Source of the DNA: Dioscorea cayenensis subsp. rotundata
Taxonomy: Eukaryota; Streptophyta; Magnoliopsida; Dioscoreales; Dioscoreaceae
NCBI RefSeq assembly: GCF_009730915.1
Contig: NC_052475.1
Coordinates: 1-64,000, forward strand
DNA length: 64,000 bases
Reading direction: 5' to 3'
Below, one piece after another: positions 38,886-51,544 of the stretch; position 1 is the first letter of the stretch, and the number at the start of each line of letters is the position of its first letter. A model generated the notes under the pieces. It worked only from the letters and a program-made list of their open reading frames with translations, was not told the origin of the DNA and did not search any database. The position numbers and the translations under genes were made by a program.

Positions 38886-39148
38886 CAGATTGGATTGGAT
38901 TGGATTGGATTGGTTGGCTTCAAATAACATTCGGTGATTATTTGCAGCTAACGATAAGCACGCCTTGGTCTCAGTTCCTATCCATAAATCTAGCAGACCA
39001 CGGGCTGTGTTTTGCCCCCACCGGGCAACTTGGCTATTGTTGTTCTACGTGATTGTGACCACCGCCAGCTTTAATTCCTGGCAATCATGCAGGTATGCTA
39101 ATTAACCCGGTGATCTCCGGCCATCCGAGAAAGGGCTGATTTGGTCCC

Positions 39149-39910
39149 ATGTCTCCTTCGCCGCAATCTAAAGAAGATAGAACGGCCAGAGGCTCACAGT
39201 GGGGGCATGATGAGATAAAGCAGCAACCACCAGCACAAAGATCAGCTTCATTCCATGGAAGAACTTCGGGTGCCTCACCAAAACCACGTCTATCCCGGAG
39301 GCCAAAGACCCAGCCTGACCTTTTCTCTGGAGCTAGGACTACGACAAAGCTGAGCGAAGATGGCGGCCCAAGAAACCCAAATTACAGTAACCGCGGTAGT
39401 TGGGGACAGAGGGTGCCGGCGAAGGTGCTGTTAAACGTAACGTGTCAGGGGAGCATGGCAACATTGCTGGTTATGTCATCCACAGAGTGGACTGTGGCTG
39501 ATCTAGTGGCTCACGTGCTGCATCTCTATGTCAAAGAAGCGAGGCGCCCGCCGCTGTCCACCACTGACCCCTCTGCTTTCGGTCTCCATTATTCCCAGTT
39601 CAGCCTTGACTGTAAGAAATTATCTGTTTGATTAATTAGATTGATATAGTTTATATATATATGTGTGTGTGTGTCTATATATATATATGATTGTTAGTTC
39701 GGGTCATCCTTTGAAGGTCTAAATCCGAACGAGAAGCTTATCGAGTTGGGATCCAGGCATTTCTTTCTCTGCCCGAAGCCTGCCGCTCCCAGATCTCCTT
39801 CAACGATCACCGGCACCTCTGCCTCCACCTCCTCCTCGTGCTCGAACGAAAGTCAGGCGACGCCCAAAATTGGCGTCCCATGGCTCAAGTTCATTGAATC
39901 CTTCTTCTGA
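39149..39910 (+). CDS. At4g22758-like protein with ubiquitin-like DUF7054 domain, two exons
   Basis: Function unknown; the family is plant-specific. Exon 1 (39149-39611) encodes a basic low-complexity N-terminus with the family marker RSASFHGR, then VPAKVLLNVTCQGS, EWTVADLVAHVLHLYVKEARRPPLSTTDPSAFGLHYSQFSLD, the start of the ubiquitin-like fold. Exon 2 (39698-39910) continues EGLNPNEKLIELGSRHFFLCPKP and ends FIESFF. The donor T|GTAAGA and an acceptor TTAG enclose a short 86-nt intron with a (TG)n/(TA)n core. Joined this way the frame is off by one base. Dropping a G from the GGG at 39701-39703 restores frame and gives 225 codons. A weaker alternative donor (TCT|GTTTGA at about 39629) keeps frame without any correction. 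Confidence 0.8.
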
Positions 39911-40552
39911 ATAATTAATTATTCAAGTTGCTTGTTCCACTTGTTTTATCAAACCACTGTCACTCTGTGCCGTTTATTATCAATTGTATTTGTGTATACA
40001 CCCTTCTCTTGATTTTTCAATAATAACTTCCGTGTGGCCATGACCCCTCCCAATTCTGTCTCAGTATACGTGCGACATCTAAGTGTGCTTGCGCTTTAGA
40101 TCATATCATATGGAGTATTTACTATTTTCTTAGAATGATCATCAAATTCAACAGACTGATTTCGGACGTAACCTCCACTAGTCCACATGATTTTGTCTGA
40201 CAATTACTATAGAAGGCAAATTTTTCAGATTTTCACACATGAACAATCTCGTAAATAGGTGTATGAGCATTGAACACACATAATCAGGGTGTGCTCTAAA
40301 ATTCTGCGACAAAAACAAATAATCTGTCCAATTTTTCTCGTTAAAAATATTAATAAAACCTGTTTAAAGACTGACTGATCATTCAACCATTTCATTTTCA
40401 CATAAAAGAACCAGTACAGACACAAATCCCCAGAGCTCAATGGCAAAAAGCCCCAATGCTCAGTCATCCAACCCCAACCGTTCTCCAGTTTTTGTTTCAC
40501 TAAAAGGTCTGGTACGAGGAAAGAAAACAGCCAAATTAACAAAGGTTACAAC

Positions 40553-41179
40553 TAGGGCTGTAAACGAGCCGAGCCGAGCTGAGCTTTGCCTTGTTCAAGC
40601 TTTGGCTACGTTCTTATTGATCGAGTTTGAACTCGGTAGAAACTTTCTTGACTTCATTTTTATGTTCGAGCTTGGCTCGATTCTTATTTTTAACCGAGCT
40701 CGACTCTAATCGAGAACTTCTTTCGAGACTTCATGCTCGAGCTCAACTCATTAAGAAAATTCGGAGAACTTAGACTTAGCTAACTTGATTAAGGCTTGAC
40801 CATTTTTTATATTTTATTTTTTTATTTAGTAAATTTTATTTAATGAATCATTATCAAGTGTGACTCAACTCGATTTGAGTTTGATTATATTAATGATTAT
40901 TACTAAATAAAATTGCAAATGATACTATAAACAAAAGCTTTTTAATTATACTAATAAGCGAGTTCTTCACAAGATTTAATGAGCAGAGTTTGGTGGTGTT
41001 CAAGCTTGCTCGTTTATCTTATGAGCTTTCATTTAATTTAATGAACTAGTTGACGCGAGACTTTTAATGAGACTTTAGCCCTTTCGAATAGTAGTTTATA
41101 GCTCTATATGTGAAACTCAAATTGAAAACAATAACATAGTCACATATACACCTTAATATACATATACATATATATAATG

Positions 41180-41215
<36 letters not shown>

Positions 41216-41437
41216 CGAGCTTATAAACGAGACTTGTTCATGAGAACTTGAGTCACGAGTGTTCATGAGTCAAAAGCGAGCAGAGCTTTTGGCTGCTCGA
41301 AACTTGGCTCGTTTATTAATCGAGCTGAAAATGATGTTCGAGTTTGGGACTCGTTTCTGATATGAAATTCTAGACGAGCGCTTTATCGGTACGAACACCG
41401 AGCTACTCACGAACGGCTCGGCTAAAATACACCCCTA
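40553..41437. mobile_element. Non-autonomous hAT-like DNA transposon, 885 bp
   Basis: Imperfect terminal inverted repeats: the left end reads TAGGGCTGTAAACGAGCCGAGC and the right end, reverse-complemented, reads TAGGGGTGTATTTTAGCCGAGC. A perfect 8-bp target duplication GTTACAAC lies at 40545-40552 and 41438-41445. Eight-base duplication plus a TAGGGxTG end fits hAT. The inside has no transposase frame. It repeats variants of GAGCTCGGCTCG on both strands near the ends and has a (TA)n run at about 41186-41212. It sits between the At4g22758-like gene and U2AF35 and disrupts neither. Confidence 0.85.
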
Positions 41438-42286
41438 GTTACAACTAAGGTATCTTCCCATCACTTCATGGATATGAGCGCTCTTGTAGAAGTCCTCTTC
41501 AACGCACAGCTGCAAAATTGTCCCATACCTGTCCACAAACTACACATGAGCTGCATGCAAAAATGAATCTGATCCAAAATCATGGACACCTGGACCTGCA
41601 AGACTTGAAAAATAGTAATCACATTCTCCAAAAAAACAGAAAATAATGATGAGAGAAAGAGACATGAGAGTGTTGAGCCCAGTAAACGGAACCTTAGAAA
41701 AATGTAGTTCTGAGAACTTTGGATAGAAAAACACTAGAAGGCATTCAATATATATTTATACACACATATACTGAACAATATAGTTTACTTCAAAAGCCTG
41801 CATGCACCCAACCAAATTTAGTCATTCTAAAAACCTGTCCATCAACCCAAAACCTTCATTCTAGGTGAACAGTTTGTGTTTCATGGTTTTATATCCACCA
41901 ATATTTTCCCAATAATGCTAGTAATTTATGTGTTTTCAGATAATAAATACCTATTCTGTTAAGCAAATAGTTCATCGATCAAATCCTACGAAAAGTTAAC
42001 CTATTACATGGGGAACATGCACAAGCATGCACACATGCGGAGAAAAAAAAATGCACGCTATAAGTAAAAAAATGATTTTACATCCACCGCACAGGACATT
42101 GAACCTGCACACCACCTGCACAGTGGAAAATGGGCTGTAAGCCATATTTATTGAAGAGACAGCCTCTCCAAACCCGCCCATCACACAGGAAGACAAAATA
42201 AAAAATCAAATAACTGTGCGCAGAGGGACGAACCACTTAGATCACATGCATGATTACTTGTGCTCTCCATGATCCTGCGGGAATGA

Positions 42287-44547
42287 TCATGATACATTCC
42301 TACCATCCGGAGAATAACCACTGATGCCATTGTTGTTATCCCAAGCATTATCCTTGATACCATTGCCCAGCTGTTCCCTCTCCCTGTTCCACTGAGCAAT
42401 TTTGGCTCTCCTCTCAGCACTGCCTTCCCTCACAGGGCTCCTGTTCGTCCTTCTTCCCGGGCTTCTACTAGAATGTCGTCTGTGACCTGGGCTTCGGCTT
42501 CTATGCCTTCTAACTTGTTCCGCATGATATCTATTCCTATCAGCAGAATGGCTCCCATAGTCACGACCACTATGAGGGCGGTCTTCATGACTACCATGCC
42601 TATAGGGGCTATGGCTCCAGCTACGTCTTCTCCTATACCTCCGGAACAGGTGCCTTCTTAAAGCACTGCCAGAAGAAATAGTTTTGGCTTTAATCCTAAA
42701 CCTTGGCAAGAGGCATTTATAAAAATTTAATGAAATACCTGCTTATCATTTTTAAATGCATGAAGTTGCAATAACCACCACGACTGCAGCTGTTCTCTTC
42801 ATATTGTCGACAAATAGCCTCACGAAAATCAGTGACCGGGGAGAAATCAACAATAATAGGGCGTCCTGGGTATAGAGTTTAATTTAGAGTACAAAATGAA
42901 ACAATGATTAACGAATTTAGGTTTATATACTCTGCAGACGAACTACAATCATAGAACTGATGTATCTATATTACCAACACAACAAGACAAAGGTACCTGC
43001 ATAATATCTTCCTTGCAGGTTCCGAAGGGCATTGGCAGCATGCTCCTCCTCTCTGAACTGAACGTATACATTACTAACCTGTAACAGGCACAATTAGAAC
43101 AATCAAAAAGCTAAATGAATTCAAGGTAATAAATTAACAATAATGCTCTACCATATGGTCAGCAAGATTGTCAGAGACATTCAGGCTCTCAATCTCACCA
43201 TATTTGCTCAGCTCTTTGAATAGATCTTCATAGGAATTCTGTTGAAAGCACATGTTGAATCAATAGTTCTAATCAGATATTGTTGAAAACCCCGCATCCA
43301 AAATAATAGCATGATTTTATAAGATATAACAATAACAGAAACGCCTCTAATTAATGTTGTGTAAAGTTATCAAAGTCAATAAAAAGATGACAACTGCCAC
43401 ATGTTACTCACTTAAAATGATAAGTCAATCAAAATAACACTGCTTCAACATACAAATCATATGGATTCAAATATATACTCCATTTGTCAGTCACCTGCAT
43501 CAGATCGATGCATATGCCATTTTCTATTATTTCTTTCCTTCTTGCAGACAATCCATCGAGGGCAGGAGGAAAACAAAATTGGATAAAAATAATAATAAAA
43601 TATTCATACAATCTTGTTCATTTGCTATGTATACTATTTCCACATGGATGCAGATCCATTCATTTGCCTTGCATTGTAATTTCCACATTAAACCAGACGC
43701 AAGAAGCAAAACATTATTCCCTAATTTCTTTTGCTTTCATATAATTTTCTTCGATCCAAGCAGGCTGCAACTACGAGATCAAACGAAGTAGTAAAAATCA
43801 AGAACAAACTGTTGGAAAACTGATCAGGAAATTGGAGACAAATTGATGTGTGAGGTGCTGTTTAGAAGACCGAATAATAGTGTGATGCACTTAGTTTGGT
43901 TATTGTCTGCATGTTGTTTGGATTAGCTTTACTTTGAATCTTTACTGTATTTCTTTTGTTGTATTAGCATGTATTATGTGAAATGCTTGACTGCCATTCA
44001 CTATCAGTAACTCTATATTTTCAGTGTTTTGAATCATCATATTGAATTGGTTTCTCTTCAGTTCAGTTGAAGTGTAGTGTGAGATAGTGTGTGTCTTGCT
44101 GAGAGCTTGAAGAACATTATATCATACAAAGGATCCTATCACAAACCCCATGGAAATCAATCTTTTTTCAGCCAAAAGGTGATTATCTGACAGAAGATTC
44201 CCACAAACGGCAGCATCGATCGAATTCAAATAACGAGCATATAGTACGAGAAAAGCGAAATAAAAAAAAAAAGAAATGAATTCAGATCAAGAAGGGAGAT
44301 AAAGTAGGACCTCGAAGTGCTCCTGGATTTTCCTTGGATCGATTGGGCGGCCCTCGGCATCGAAACCTGGAGTGATCATGTCAGGACGCTGATACATGTT
44401 GGTGAGAAAGAGAGTGGGGCTGATGCTGGGGCGGGTGTGCAATCGAGAGCAGCGATCTCTGTGGCGGCAAGCACCGATCTTACAGTAGAAAAGGCAGTTC
44501 ACCCTATCCTTTTTCGTGCCAAAGATGGATGCCAGGTGCTCGGCCAT
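42287..44547 (-). CDS. U2AF35: U2AF35, small subunit of the U2 snRNP auxiliary factor
   Basis: Splicing factor that recognises the 3' splice-site AG with U2AF65 in the nucleus. Five exons with matching phases: 44547-44311, 43238-43152, 43078-42997, 42865-42739 and 42665-42287. They total exactly 304 codons (303 aa), with no break. Order: [18 protein letters not shown], the first CCCH finger ([18 protein letters not shown]), and the UHM-type RRM, with [20 protein letters not shown] and [29 protein letters not shown]. The second CCCH finger ([19 protein letters not shown]) is followed by an Arg/Ser-rich tail. The exon 1 donor (GAG|GTCCTA) is weak. The residues after finger 2 ([15 protein letters not shown]) diverge from the usual KKISRELRRQLFGRY. 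Telomere-like repeats lie just upstream of the start codon. Confidence 0.95.
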
Positions 44548-44550
44548 CGT

Positions 44551-44580
44551 CCCAAACCCAAACCCAGACCCTAACCCTAG
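44551..44580. promoter_or_regulatory. Telomere-like/telo-box repeats in the U2AF35 leader
   Basis: On the minus strand CTAGGGTTAGGGTCTGGGTTTGGG lies directly before the U2AF35 ATG. It is a cluster of degenerate TTTAGGG units, the interstitial telomere motif frequent near starts of plant genes for RNA and protein synthesis. Function is inferred. Confidence 0.55.
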
Positions 44581-44599
44581 CGACGAAGGATGTAATGTC

Positions 44600-47500
44600 C
44601 TCCCTTGCGATTGATATCTTTGAAAAAACGTAAAAAAACTTGGGAATAAGATTTATAATTTGGATCCTGAGCATGTATGTGTTACTCCGGCCGCTAGAAA
44701 CTTGGTTTTTAAAAGTTTTATTAAATATTATATATATATATATATGTATTTTTTTTAATCTACCTATCATAACATTTCTTAAATCCATCCTTAGGTGTTA
44801 TTCAAACACATTTCAACTAGAGAAATTTCTACTTAATTATCCATAATAACTCATAAATCTTAGTCTTTTCAACATAATTAAAAAAATATATTTCATAGAG
44901 TAATTCCAATGTTGTAGGGAAAGATAAGTCATGTTTAAGTAATTAATAATTTTTAAAAAAAATAAACCACAATTTATTAAAAACAGAACACAACAGACTC
45001 TGATTACAAACCAAAAAATTTATAAGTAAAAAAACAACATAGCCAGAGAGGCTGAGTAGTAACGAACAACAACACACAGCACAAAAACTATGACCATTAA
45101 ATGTAGAAAAGAACAAGAGGATAGAACAACATCCTAGTAGGGAAGATAACCACTAGGATCTACCCATAGAGATCAGGAGTTATTAGTTTCTCCCCTACTG
45201 GGTTCAACAAACTCCAGGCTCCTCTTGATTGGAAAGTAATTAATAATCTCACTTTTCATTCTGCTTATGGGGGCATTCACCAAGGAGGAACATGTTTTAT
45301 CATTACTACTATATATATGAAGGTACTTCTCTAATTGCTCATAAAATGATTCATCTTATGGTATATCTAATTGACTCCAAAATGCTAATTTTTTTATTTC
45401 AATAAATTAAATAAATCATATATTTATTACAGTAAAAAAATATTAATCCCAATGAAATGTTGAGTCATGTCTTAAAAAAATTGTAAAAAATGGTAGTTAT
45501 AGATGTCATAGGATCATCTATAAAATTGGATTTAAATTTTTTTTTATAAAAATTTAAAATCTTCAATGTGGTTTTTTTTTTTTATAATAGAAATGTGGAT
45601 AAATCACATGTAGCTAAACCTTGGAAGTGATTTTATTTTACAACTCTAGATTTAATACTTGAAATCTAAGTCTCAATCTCTCAACAAAAGCAGAAGAAAG
45701 AAGGTTTGTCGATGTGGCCATGTTTGTGCTCTTGACTTATATAACCACAGCCCAATGGACTTTGGAAATATAGGCAGTCCCATTTCTGGTTCTGGCAATT
45801 GAAATGCTTAATTAATTAATTCCTCTAGAATGTGAAAACACAACCAGAGGGCATGGCACAATCCTGAACCGATGGTGTATCGTGTCATGTTTCAAAAAGT
45901 GTTGCTGCTTGATTTGCCAAAGATCTGTGTCTCCCTCCCAAGAAGAAAGTGGAAGGCAAATGCAGCTCCCTCACTCAGTCTCATTCCAAAATCCAAATAG
46001 TAGCAGCAATGAGGACGCTCAAGGCCAAATCGCTTGGTCCCTAGCCATAGTCTTTGTTCGCTTGGGTCTGGGTCCTTAATTATCAATGCTTCAATTCATT
46101 ATTACGGATGTATGTCCTCTTACTCTTGTTTGACGTTGAAGTGGAAAAAAGGTGCTCGTCATCATGTTCACTAACTTATCTCACTGCTCCGGACCAGTAC
46201 TCCACAACCCATCCCAATAAACAACTATCCTCTGGTTCAACACTCAACGTGGCTAAGTGGCTTGTAGCTGGTGTGAGGAGGAGAGAGACAGAAGTTAATT
46301 CATGACCTAATTAAAATGGTTGTCCATGGCCATGCAATTTGGGTTTCATGCAATTGCAGGCTATATAGTGATGAGCAGCAAATGCCTGCAATTGTTAATT
46401 ACTTGATGTAAATGCAGTGACAGGGTATACTGATATAGTATTCCTTGGCCATGAAGATTCATCATTTATTTCAGCTAGCTGGGCCCCAAATGCTGCCATT
46501 CCCATCCTCTTCTCACATGCCATTCATAAATTCGTACTTGCTCAAAAAGATATGATTCTTCATCCTAATATGAAGTACATAATCTTAATTTATGTATCAA
46601 TAAGACGCTCTTTTCAAGCTGCAATAAATTGCTCATAAACCTTAAATTTCCACATCCACGTGCACATTAATTCAAACTCAAACATTAAGCTTTACCAGAA
46701 ATCACATCAGTGCATGCACATAGCACCTACACATGCGCACGTTGTGCCTCTAATTCCAGGCTGAAAAACAGATTCATACTTACAAAACTTTGAAGCAATG
46801 TGCTCACCTTCTATCGTCATGATTCTCAGTCGTCAGTCACATGCTTTTTCAACGTTCAATATTTCTGTGTTTCTGAGTGAGATTTCAAGTACACTGCCAT
46901 AAATAATAAATTAAATAACTTGACAATCAAGCAGGGTGCATGACTTTTTCCATGCATCAGTTGGGTAGCAGTGGCAATGACAAAATTAGAAAGGTGAAGG
47001 AATTTCCAGTATTCCTTCGAAGAAACGTCAGGAGCATCCTTAGCATAATCCAGGTGTCACCTTACATATATATATATATATATATATGCTAGACACCTTT
47101 GTTGGTTGATAGAAATTAATAGTACACGAAAACGAGCTTATTATTAATTTATCAACAAGTAATAGTAAGTAAATTGAGGATCAAGGCAATTATATCAATG
47201 TTTAAACAGTTAAAAACTTTTTAATTTTTGTCAAAAGTTGTGCAAATCGATCTGGAAGCATGCTGCTGAAGTTTGGTTAGATCTCCAGCTCTGTTTATTG
47301 ACTATAAACTTTACAGCCACTTTTGGAAATGAAATGGAGAGATGGCTTGAGTTGATGATAAAGCAGTGGTTTTCCAACTATATTATAGGCTTTGGAATGT
47401 GTGGGACTTTCTATATTCTCTGGTTCATATACATCTACAGAGAGTGGGCCACTGACTAGCCTGGCCAAGTACTGAATATATGATTCTGGAAGTTATGGTA

Positions 47501-49001
47501 TGCTGTTGCTGTTTCGTGCGCGCAGGTGGGGGCTAAATAAATCAGAGGAAACCACTGAATAATTCTGGAGTCCACGTTCTTGTTTTTCTAATTAGATCAA
47601 TTAATTAAACCATATATATACTCAAGCCAGCCAACCACTTGTTTATCTTGGCTTAGTTTCTTGATTCATGCTTGACAAGCTATCGTATTCTATTTGCTGT
47701 CAATCAGTCCTATCATTCATACATACCAGTTGATGATAATGTTGAAATTTCAGCTACTTTTCATCTTCAAGCCTCCATTGATTGTCACTTTGAACCAACT
47801 TCTGCTGCAGATGCATAAATATATATAATATATATCCCCGCCGAGATTATGTGTATACCTTCCTAGCTAGAATGAAATTTCATAAGAGAAGCATATATAT
47901 ATATATATATATATAATCAAGATGCGGTGGGTAATCTTATTCATAATTATTTGATCTGATGAGTGGGGGCTCATCCTCTCATTATTGTACTGGTTCCATA
48001 GGGAAAAATAAGGAGTTGAAGAAGAGAATATATGTACTGCATTATTGCAGCAACAAACTTCCTCTATAGCCCACAGACCGACAGTTAATTAGTAGAATGA
48101 ATAGAGTCTGGTCTACCTCTCAATGTTAGCCAGCTGGTATATACGCATGCATCTCTTATTTAATTAATTCGAGAAGACCAACTTCAGGAAAATATATATA
48201 TATATATATATACACTAAGAGTTAAGTGGCTCCCAAATTAAACGCATCAGAATTCTAGCCAGCCATATATTCAAGAAACAAGCTCAAATTAATTGCTAAT
48301 TAATTAACCAGCGCTTATATTTCGGAACTCATGCGCATGCAGGTGATCAGAGATCGTATGCCTTGGTTTAGTTTCGTGTTGTGCTTACTGCTTAGATATT
48401 TTGCACTAAAACGGGGACAAAGTCACAAAAGACGCAGGCGCAGTGCGCCATTGGACTTTAGCAACCATAAATTGAAAGCTCATCTAACGCTTCTGTCATA
48501 TTTGGAATAATTAATTAATTAAGATCAGGAATTAAGCGGCCGGGTCCAGGATTAAATATCACGCCTTATTTAATTGGTATTCTCTTGTAGGCAGGTATTA
48601 TATATGGTCTTCTTCAACAAGTTTTGCATGGTGCACCTTAATTACTATATAATTAATAATTTATATATGTATGAAGTATCTCCAATTAGTACCATTCACT
48701 GTGACTGTGCCCTATATATATATGCTAATATAAAAATATATATCAACGGCATTTAAATGAAGTATAAGGAACTCCTCATTCCAAAGACTTCCATCCACAT
48801 AAAGAAAGCAAGAGAGTAAGTGCACACTATTAATATTAATTTAAGGAGAGGTGATCAAGACAAAACATTCATCCAATATACGTTTAAATATTCTCAAGCT
48901 AACTCAAGGCGATCGAGGAAATTGTTTGACTAGCTAGCTCCTTGACTGATAAAGACACCCTTGCATGTGTATATACTATATACGACGAATGGTACTTGTA
49001 C
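44600..49001. other. 4.4-kb gene-free AT-rich block
   Basis: Several long (TA)n runs (for example about 44732-44744, 47064-47087 and 47895-47914) and one LINE-like tail. No domain-bearing frame or RNA gene found. Confidence 0.5.
44945..45130 (-). repeat. Probable LINE 3'-end relic
   Basis: On the minus strand it ends TTTTTAATAAATTGTGGTTTATT followed by an A-rich tract (T/A run near 44950-44965). That is the same ending as the LINE at 52.35 kb. It lacks coding sequence. Confidence 0.4.
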
Positions 49002-49004
49002 TAA

Positions 49005-49651
49005 GGGCCCGTTTGGATTGCGGAATAGAAATGAGAATAGGGGGAATAAAAAAAGAAGAGGAATGTGAATGAGAATAAGGGGAATGAGAATAATGCGTTT
49101 GGTTTAAGGGAATAAGGATTGGGAATAAAAAAAGTGAAAAGGTAGGATGTAGTAAAATTACATCAATACCTTTGTATATAAATAATATGATATTATATAA
49201 AATAATAGATTATGTTTAATGAAAATATTTAACATTATTTATTATTAATTATTTTTATAATATAAATATATATTTCAATATATTATAATTATATAATTAA
49301 TCTTAATAATTTATTTAACAATTATATATTTATTAAATTAGTTAATATCATTAAATATGTTTAATTAAATTAATTAAATTTTTATTTATTTTAATTTTAA
49401 TTCCCCAAAAATAATTTAATTAAATTATTTTTAATAAATAAAACTAAAATATATAAATATGTAATTATATATCTTAGTAGTATATTAGTAATTTTATAAC
49501 TAAAGGCATACTTCTCACTCCAGTTTTTAGGGTGGAATAGGATCGTCTCCCAGAGAGTAATCTTTTTCCATGCATGGAGGAACTACATGTCTTTCCTCGA
49601 CGATTCAAACAAGCGGGCCGGAAGCCCTCAATCCGTGATCCAAACGCCCTC
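49005..49651. mobile_element. PIF/Harbinger-like (Tourist-type) MITE, 647 bp
   Basis: The left end reads GGGCCCGTTTGGATTGCGGA. The right end, reverse-complemented, reads GAGGGCGTTTGGATCACGGA. Both are flanked by the 3-bp TAA duplication (49002-49004 and 49652-49654). The middle (about 49150-49500) is extremely AT-rich and non-coding. Three-base TAA/TTA duplication and a GGGCC..GTTTGG terminus fit Harbinger/Tourist elements. The GAATAG repeats inside the left end are typical of this kind of plant MITE. Confidence 0.65.
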
Positions 49652-49654
49652 TAA

Positions 49655-51259
49655 TTGGTTTGTACGTCTACGGATAGCACACACGTACGCCAGCCCGTAC
49701 TTGTATATAGTTAATATACCCGGAAGCACGAGCCCCGCACGCAACCATAAAGGCTTCGTCAGCACTGTGCATTGTAGTTGAACAACACGGCTGACCGTTA
49801 TGATGAGCAAAGCATTTGTGTTCAAAGTCCAAACGATGGCCCTGAACCTGAAGTGAATGCAGTGCATGCAGCCAACACTTGATTGACACGAACTTTGCAA
49901 CTACAGATCAGGATGAAATGGTTAATATTTAAATTCTGTAGCCCCATTCAAGGCTTGCCGAAACAGAGTGCGCATACTAAACAAGCAACAGCCGGTTTGG
50001 TGTTTCCAACGCATGTATGTATGTATAGTTTGATTTGATCTACCAAACAGACTACTCATGCACACGCTAGCTCTGGTTAAACCTATATATGCGCCATACA
50101 TCAGGTTAATTAATTTGTTATTGGATGCCCGGCCCCTGCAAGATGACCCTTTCTTATTTTTGTCCGTTATTAATTTTATTCTCTATATCATCATTAGAAT
50201 TTGTCAGTAGGTTGACAAAAGGAGTAAGAAAAGTCAGACCGTGAGTTCCATCTTGAATATCTCATGACATGACAGGAGATTGATCGATGTAAGAGATCAC
50301 ATTAATACCCTAGGTCTCGTCGAGAGAGCAAGCTAGGGAGTCCCCTGCAAACAGTGCCTGCTCCCTTCAATAATTATCTAATTATGTTTTGGAAAAGCAA
50401 CCTTTTTAATCAATGTCTTCAAATTAAGAGCCAAAACTACTCTTTTCGAAGACAGTCAGATTGCTCTTCTCTGACTGTTTTCAAATTAAGATGACACGCC
50501 GGCTTCAGATTGCTTTTCGCTTTTTTAAATTTCTAAGTACTCTGTTATTTTTATGATTAATGAGGATAGTAATTTTCTGTTTTGTTTTTTTATTTATTAT
50601 TTTATTTTTTATATTTTGTTTCTCCTTGTTCGTTTCTTTTTAATAAATTTATAATTTATTTATTTTTTTCAAAAAAAAAAAGTCAGTACTCCCACTTGCA
50701 TTAGATGTCTATAACCATTGTCTATATGATGATAAGAGCACTCGTATATTTATTTATCTTTCCAAATAAATAAATAAATGAGATTTATTTATATATATAT
50801 ATATTATATATAATAGATTAGTCTGCAAATATCTCAGCCTCACTGTTTATTTTGTCAAAGAATACTACAGTGAAGTAGAATCAAGCTGCCGAAGGACTCA
50901 GATCAATTCCATTAAAAGAAGTCTTGATCGAGTTTATGCGATTTCATAAACATGATCGGACAAATATTGAAGAGTCATTGATCAACTTAGATTTTAGCTA
51001 ATCTCAATATCTAACATACCAATTGCTATCATGAGGAAACCACTTACGGCTTTTATCTTTTTTCAAAAATGTTACTAAGGATTTTTTTTTTTATGCAGCT
51101 AGTTTTGCTTATGCTACATTTTCATTGCTAGTAGACTCTATATTTTATTTTTCCCCATTTTTTTTTCTAACCATTTTTTAAAATCTTAATAAACTATTTT
51201 TTAAACAAATTATTGATTGTTTTTCATCTTTAATGTATAGGGTTCATTCACCTTTTAAA
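49655..51259. other. 1.6-kb spacer between MITEs
   Basis: No gene seen. It carries a LINE-like tail near 50560-50680 and short (TA)n runs. Confidence 0.5.
50560..50681 (+). repeat. Probable LINE 3'-end relic
   Basis: A T-rich stretch ends TTTTTAATAAATTTATAATTTA and then an A-tail at about 50671-50681, like the other tails in this window. Confidence 0.35.
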
Positions 51260-51273
51260 ATATATATATATAT

Positions 51274-51544
51274 GAGAAAAGGTTCTCTGTGGACGTGCAT
51301 AGACGTCCAAAGAGAGCTACAGTAATGCTAACATTTAGCTACAGTGAGAGCTAATCTTAGATTAATGAGTTCATTAGTTTTAATTTTATTTTTTACTGTA
51401 CATCCCACTTTTTACCGTGCTACTGTTCATAAGCACAGTAACACTGTTCATTAAATAGTGTCCGACCGTTGGATCGAAATCCAACGGTCCAAAGCAACGT
51501 TCACAGATTTTTAATCTTTGAACGTGCATAGAGGATTGATCCTC
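51274..51544. mobile_element. MITE inserted in a (TA)n microsatellite, 271 bp
   Basis: The left end reads GAGAAAAGGTTCTCTGTGGACGTGC and the right end, reverse-complemented, reads GAGGATCAATCCTCTATGCACGTTC. These are about 25-bp imperfect inverted repeats. Both ends abut TA runs (51260-51273 and 51545-51562). This is the arrangement reported for Micron-like MITEs that occupy TA microsatellites. It contains a perfect 11-bp stem with a CGAA loop at 51464-51489. No coding capacity. Confidence 0.65.

Larger units (their letters stand above)
37141..39148. other. 2-kb intergenic spacer
   Basis: Holds the TIC100 promoter, an RNase H-like relic at about 38095-38322, an (AAT)n run at 38580-38616 and two tandem repeats at 38841-38913. 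No intact gene seen. Confidence 0.5.

Noticed and set aside
45882-46305. Overlapping short frames in the 45-46 kb spacer
   Set aside because: They start and stop at random, share no motif and have no codon bias.
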